Positions 4,483-7,635 of a stretch of DNA of 7,635 nt are shown piece after piece. The position numbers and the translations under genes are program-made. Where the stretch lies: contig CAAFZH010000028.1 of assembly GCA_900767495.1 (NCBI GenBank), positions 1 through 7,635 on the forward strand. Reading direction: 5' to 3'. Below the pieces are notes generated by a model. The model saw only the letters and a list, made by a program, of their open reading frames with translations. It was not told the DNA's origin and ran no database searches. This DNA comes from Clostridia bacterium (lineage in GTDB: Bacteria; Bacillota; Clostridia; Christensenellales; Borkfalkiaceae). The stretch's first letter is position 1. Every line of letters begins with the position of its first letter.

Positions 4483-7407
4483 ATGAAAAGAATATTAAGA
4501 ATAGTGGCGGCGGCGCTCGTCGCGGTAACGCTTGTTTTCCCGTTGGCGTCCTGCACAAAAGAAAAACTCGCCGTTCCGACCGAACTTACCATAAATTACG
4601 ACTACGTTTCGTCGTGGTCGACGGTAGACGACGCGCAGCGGTACGAAATAAAAATAACCGAAACGAGTACGCAAACCGAAAAGCCGTTGGTTTCCTCGAA
4701 GAAAGCGAGTTACGATTTTTCAAATTTATCCGCAGGTACTTACAAGATCGTCGTGCGGGCGATTGCGGGCGATAACAAACATAAAGATTCCGAGTGGTCC
4801 GGGCCGCTTGAATTTACGCGGGATCCCGAAACGGGTTGTACGTATACGCTTATAAATAACGGCGCGGCTTACGAAATAACCCGTTGCTCTACGGCGGTTT
4901 CGGGCGACGTCGAATTGGAAGACGTCTACCGCGGAAAACCCGTAGTAAGTATAGCGGACGGTGCGTTTAAAGGTTCGCGTGCGGAAAGCATAAAAGTAGG
5001 TAAAAACGTTACCCACATCGGCGATAATGCGTTTTACGGCGCGGTAAGGCTAAAAAAGGCAGTTTTACCCGAAGGGCTTAAATACCTCGGCGAAAAGGCT
5101 TTTCAAGGTTGTCGCGTTCTGGAAGAAGTCAATATCCCCGAAAGCATAACCGAACTTAAAGAAAGCACGTTTGCTTACTGTACCGCGCTTTCTTCGGCTA
5201 AACTTCACGATAAAATTACCGATTTAGGATACGGTGTGTTTCAAAGTTGTAAAGCGTTGACCGAAATCGTTATTCCCGATTCGGTTACGGCGATAGGCGA
5301 CTATTGTTTCAACCTTAACGATAAACTTGCCTCCGTAAAAATCGGGTCCGGCGTTACCTCGATAGGCGAATACGCTTTTTACGGGTGTTCTTCGCTTACA
5401 AATATAGAGTTCGCCGAAAAATCGAGTCTTACGACTTTGGGTAAAGGAACTTTTGCATCGACAGGTTTCGCTGCGTTCACCGTTCCGCAAGGCGTTACGG
5501 ATATAGGCGAGAATTGTTTTGACAGCGCGGCGTCGCTTGCCGCGGTCAGTATACCCGATTCGGTTACTCACGTCGGCAGTAATGCTTTTTACAGAACTAA
5601 ACTGTATGACGACGCGATAGATTACGAAACGAATAAACCCAAGGACGCAAGTAAAGACGAAGTGTTCCTTTATGCCGATAAATGGCTTATAGCCTACGCA
5701 AACGGCGTACAAAAGAAAGACGATAAAGGTAAAGTTACGGGCGGACTTACAAAATTAGACGATACTAATCTCCGACCCGAAACGGTAGGTATCGCAGATT
5801 ATACTTTTGTGCGGACGTCAACTCTTAAATATATAACCGCTACGGATAATCTGAAATATATAGGAAAGTATGCTTTTGCCGCGTGCGATCTTTTATCGAG
5901 GGCGACGATACCTTACGCCGTGGAAATAGGAGATTACGCGTTTTATAAATGCACGATTTTGAACAAGGCGGACTTTACGTATACCGTAGACGGTAAAAGT
6001 AACCTTAAAAAGATAGGTTCGTATGCCTTTTACGGTTGTACGGATATGGGGGCGGTCAATCCCGCAGTCAATGCGAAAATAACCGTTCCTTCGTCGGTGG
6101 AATCTATCGGCCCTTACGCATTCAATGAAACCGCATTCTGGAAAAACGCCGATAAAGGCGTAGTTTACGTGGGTGCGTGGATAGTAGGATTTTCTACGAT
6201 AGAAAACGGTCGTGTAGATATAAAAAGCGGTACGGTCGGCATAGGCGATTACGCGTTTTTAAAATGTACTTCGCTTGTCAGTGTAGGCGGACTTGATACC
6301 GATATTAAGTATATCGGCAGAGGCGCGTTTTCAAAATGCAGTTCTCTTGCGGCGATAACGTTAAGTTCCAACGTTACCGAGATTAAGCCGTATACGTTTA
6401 ATATGTGCGAAAAGTTATATTCGGTATCTTTTTCACCGTTTATAGAGAGTATAGGCGATCACGCGTTTTACGGTTGTACAGGTTTGCTTGCGGTGGATTT
6501 TTCGTCCTGTAATAAACTTAAAAGTATAGGCGATTATGCGTTTTACGCCTGCAGTAAGATATCCGAACTCAATTTGGGTACAAAACTCGAAACAATCGGT
6601 AACTACGCTTTTGCAAATCGCAATCCCGTTGTCAGGGTCGACGGACTTCCGATGAACGTGCCCGATCGTATGAATCAGTTCCTTACCGAAATCGTTATTC
6701 CCGACAGCGTTACGGATATAGGAGAAAACGCTTTTGCGTTTTACAACAAGGTAACCTCGGTCAAACTCGGTGCAAACGTTAAAAATATAGGCGCTTACGC
6801 GTTTAAACATTGTACTGCGTTGAAAGAAATAACTCTTCCCGACGGCATAACGAGTGTCGGCAAGAGCGTGTTTTATAAGGATTCCGCCGTTACAAAAGTT
6901 AATTTCGGTAAGGATATAGACGAAATAGGCGATTACGCGTTTTTCGGTATGGAAAACGTCGAAAGGCTCATACTTCCTCAAGGAGTAAAATCCATCGGCA
7001 AATACGCGTTTTTAAGGTGGAAAGCGGTAAAATCGGTAGTCCTTTCCAAGGACGTGGAAACTATAGGCGATCACGCGTTTAACGCGTGCAACAGCGCGAC
7101 TTTCTATACCGACGCTCAATCCATAATGCCCAAGTGGTCCAAAAACTGGAACTCTTCTTATCGACCCGTCGTATGGAACTGCACTTTGTCGGAAGATAAA
7201 ACTTACGTAGTGTCGGTTACGATAGGCGAAAACGGAATTTCCAATCCGCTGGCTAAGGGCGGCATCTCCGCTCCCGTGCGCGACGGTTATACTTTCGTCG
7301 GTTGGACTACTCGGGAAGGTTCTTCCGAAGTCGAATTTTCCGCCGATAATCTGGGAAAAGTCGAAAAAGGCGTTACGGTCTACGCTATGTGGCAAAAAGC
7401 GGTATGA
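4483..7407 (+). CDS. BspA-type leucine-rich-repeat surface lipoprotein with FN3-like and InlB B-type modules
   Basis: This is a complete 974-residue gene. The signal peptide MKRILRIVAAALVAVTLVFP ends in lipobox LASC with Cys24 as the lipidation site, so the protein is anchored outside the cytoplasmic membrane. Residues 32-114 look like a fibronectin III domain (WSTVDDAQRYEIKI, then LSAGTYKIVVRA). Residues 120-155 are the usual BspA cap leading into the repeats. From 156 to 866 there are 27 'I-G-x-x-A-F' leucine-rich repeats (LRR_5/BspA type), mostly 23 residues apart, broken by two insertions at about 371-430 and 549-580. A closing motif (KWSKNWNSSYRPVVW, 884-898) ends the solenoid. Residues 905-971 are a Listeria/Bacteroides repeat (GYTFVGW at 935-941, VYAMW at 966-970). 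Such proteins usually mediate surface binding or adhesion; the ligand is unknown. It lies 73 bp after the VWA gene and 51 bp before another lipoprotein gene. No LPXTG anchor or transmembrane C terminus is seen. Confidence 0.92.
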   Translation: MKRILRIVAAALVAVTLVFPLASCTKEKLAVPTELTINYDYVSSWSTVDDAQRYEIKITETSTQTEKPLVSSKKASYDFSNLSAGTYKIVVRAIAGDNKHKDSEWSGPLEFTRDPETGCTYTLINNGAAYEITRCSTAVSGDVELEDVYRGKPVVSIADGAFKGSRAESIKVGKNVTHIGDNAFYGAVRLKKAVLPEGLKYLGEKAFQGCRVLEEVNIPESITELKESTFAYCTALSSAKLHDKITDLGYGVFQSCKALTEIVIPDSVTAIGDYCFNLNDKLASVKIGSGVTSIGEYAFYGCSSLTNIEFAEKSSLTTLGKGTFASTGFAAFTVPQGVTDIGENCFDSAASLAAVSIPDSVTHVGSNAFYRTKLYDDAIDYETNKPKDASKDEVFLYADKWLIAYANGVQKKDDKGKVTGGLTKLDDTNLRPETVGIADYTFVRTSTLKYITATDNLKYIGKYAFAACDLLSRATIPYAVEIGDYAFYKCTILNKADFTYTVDGKSNLKKIGSYAFYGCTDMGAVNPAVNAKITVPSSVESIGPYAFNETAFWKNADKGVVYVGAWIVGFSTIENGRVDIKSGTVGIGDYAFLKCTSLVSVGGLDTDIKYIGRGAFSKCSSLAAITLSSNVTEIKPYTFNMCEKLYSVSFSPFIESIGDHAFYGCTGLLAVDFSSCNKLKSIGDYAFYACSKISELNLGTKLETIGNYAFANRNPVVRVDGLPMNVPDRMNQFLTEIVIPDSVTDIGENAFAFYNKVTSVKLGANVKNIGAYAFKHCTALKEITLPDGITSVGKSVFYKDSAVTKVNFGKDIDEIGDYAFFGMENVERLILPQGVKSIGKYAFLRWKAVKSVVLSKDVETIGDHAFNACNSATFYTDAQSIMPKWSKNWNSSYRPVVWNCTLSEDKTYVVSVTIGENGISNPLAKGGISAPVRDGYTFVGWTTREGSSEVEFSADNLGKVEKGVTVYAMWQKAV
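4576..4824 (+). other. Fibronectin III-like domain of the lipoprotein
   Basis: Residues 32-114, between the lipobox and the repeat cap. The order VPTELTI, then WSTVDDAQRYEIKI, then YDFSNLSAGTYKIVVRAIA, matches the FN3 pattern of an early Trp strand, a 'Y-x-V/I-x-I' strand and a 'L-x-x-G-T-x-Y-x-V-x-V-x-A' strand. It probably acts as a stalk lifting the repeats off the membrane. Assignment is by pattern only. Confidence 0.65.
4948..7080 (+). repeat. Array of 27 BspA-type leucine-rich repeats
   Basis: Motif 'I-G-x-x-A-F' or a close variant occurs at protein residues 156, 178, 201, 224, 247, 270, 293, 318, 340, 363, 436, 459, 481, 510, 541, 586, 610, 633, 656, 681, 704, 745, 768, 791, 814, 837 and 860. 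The main period is 23 residues (69 bp), exact from 178 to 293 and from 745 to 860. Many units have Cys shortly after the Phe, and 'I-P-x-x-V-T' before the next motif, as in LRR_5. At DNA level units are diverged, with only short exact matches of about 20 bp. Confidence 0.9.
7195..7395 (+). other. Listeria/Bacteroides (InlB B-type, Flg_new) repeat, C terminus of lipoprotein
   Basis: Residues 905-971. The segment ends in the typical order 'R-D-G-Y-T-F-V-G-W' (933-941) and 'V-T-V-Y-A-M-W' (964-970), the signature of this beta-rich surface module. It is the last domain, only four residues from the stop. The following gene begins with the same kind of module. Confidence 0.82.
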
Positions 7408-7445
7408 TTTATACAACTGCTAAAAACGAAATTTCTTCAAAGTTT

Positions 7446-7451
7446 AAGGAG
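7446..7451 (+). promoter_or_regulatory. Ribosome binding site of the second lipoprotein
   Basis: AAGGAG lies 7 nt before the ATG at 7459. The 51-bp gap after the upstream stop holds no clear hairpin with a T run and no convincing promoter, which favours cotranscription with the BspA-type gene. Confidence 0.85.
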
Positions 7452-7458
7452 AATTTAT

Positions 7459-7635
7459 ATGAATAAATTTAAAAAATGGCTCGTCGCTTTTACGGCGATA
7501 ATAGCGGTTGCGTTTTCGTTTGCGGCTATCGGCTGCAAGAAGAGCAAAAACGTTACGCTTACTTACGACGTGGGCGGCGGCACGGAGATTGCCGCGGTTT
7601 CGGCAGCCAAGGGTACGGAAGTCGAACTTGCGACT
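7459..7635 (+). CDS. Lipoprotein starting with an InlB B-type repeat (3' end missing)
   Basis: The first 59 codons of a gene that runs off the window. The start follows AAGGAG by 7 nt. Residues 1-26 form a lipoprotein signal peptide: a basic start (MNKFKKWL), a hydrophobic core, and a lipobox-like AIGC with Cys26. The -3 residue is Ala rather than the commoner Leu, so lipidation is likely but not certain. Residues 27-30 are a short Lys-rich linker. From residue 31 the sequence VTLTYDVGGGTEI followed by VSAAKGTEVELAT fits the first half of a Listeria/Bacteroides (Flg_new) repeat, where a 'V-x-x-x-Y-D/N-x-G-G-G' strand precedes 'V-x-x-G-x-x-V-x-L-P'. It is probably a partner surface protein of the BspA-type lipoprotein, with which it appears cotranscribed. 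The rest of the protein and its function cannot be seen. Confidence 0.85.
   Translation, partial: MNKFKKWLVAFTAIIAVAFSFAAIGCKKSKNVTLTYDVGGGTEIAAVSAAKGTEVELAT

Noticed and set aside
3675..4592. 305-codon open frame on the minus strand
   Set aside because: It lies opposite the double-VWA gene and crosses the gap. The plus-strand frame has clear domains, and the minus frame has a low-complexity, Arg- and Tyr-rich product with no recognisable domain. Codon bias of the real gene keeps it open.
4416..4775. 119-codon plus-strand frame overlapping the lipoprotein start
   Set aside because: It overlaps the signal peptide and FN3-like region in another frame, has no Shine-Dalgarno site and gives a basic product without a domain.
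4948..7080. Regular spacing reminiscent of a CRISPR or other DNA repeat array
   Set aside because: The period of 69 bp comes from a coding leucine-rich repeat. Units are diverged at DNA level, there are no constant direct repeats with unique spacers, and the frame stays open throughout.
5224..7416. Several minus-strand frames of 134-182 codons under the leucine-rich array
   Set aside because: They mirror the repeat period of the plus-strand gene (recurring 'R-V-I-A-Y' pieces are the complement of the 'I-G-D-Y-A-F' motif), so they are shadows.
7428..7435. GAAATTTC palindrome in the gap before the second lipoprotein
   Set aside because: An 8-base palindrome with no loop and AT-rich is expected by chance; no T run follows and no known operator is recognised.

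Overview
The window looks like the end of a metagenomic or draft-genome contig from an uncultured Clostridia-type bacterium (Bacillota). This rests on three things: strong purine-rich Shine-Dalgarno sites, two lipoprotein signal peptides with a lipobox, and the pairing of Bat-type von Willebrand factor A (VWA) membrane proteins with BspA-type leucine-rich-repeat and Listeria/Bacteroides-repeat (InlB B-repeat, Flg_new) surface modules. Base composition is intermediate, with heavy use of ATA for isoleucine. The taxon is an inference and nothing below family level can be read from the sequence. The first 20 bases are not genomic: they match the 3' end of the Illumina TruSeq read-1 adapter, so native sequence starts at base 21.

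Layout, all on the + strand: (1) 22-1404, the C-terminal part of a BatA/VWA-type membrane protein, cut off by the adapter. (2) 1422-4409, a complete 995-residue membrane protein with two N-terminal membrane segments, a degenerate VWA domain, a glutamine-amidotransferase-like domain without a cysteine nucleophile, a second VWA domain with an intact metal site, and a C-terminal membrane segment. (3) A 73-bp gap holding three consecutive inverted repeats; the first is terminator-like and has the stop codon of gene 2 in its loop. (4) 4483-7407, a complete 974-residue lipoprotein with a fibronectin III-like domain, 27 BspA-type leucine-rich repeats and a C-terminal InlB B-type repeat. (5) 7459 to the end, the start of a second lipoprotein whose mature part begins directly with an InlB B-type repeat.

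Genes 1 and 2 are a typical neighbouring pair of the MoxR/Bat (AAA+ ATPase, DUF58, VWA membrane protein) systems; the ATPase and DUF58 genes would be expected upstream but lie off the contig. Genes 3 and 4 look like a cell-surface lipoprotein pair, probably cotranscribed. Whether the two halves belong to one operon depends on whether the hairpins in the 4410-4482 gap terminate transcription. No RNA genes, mobile elements, CRISPR arrays or origins are visible, and there is no gene-free stretch longer than 73 bp.
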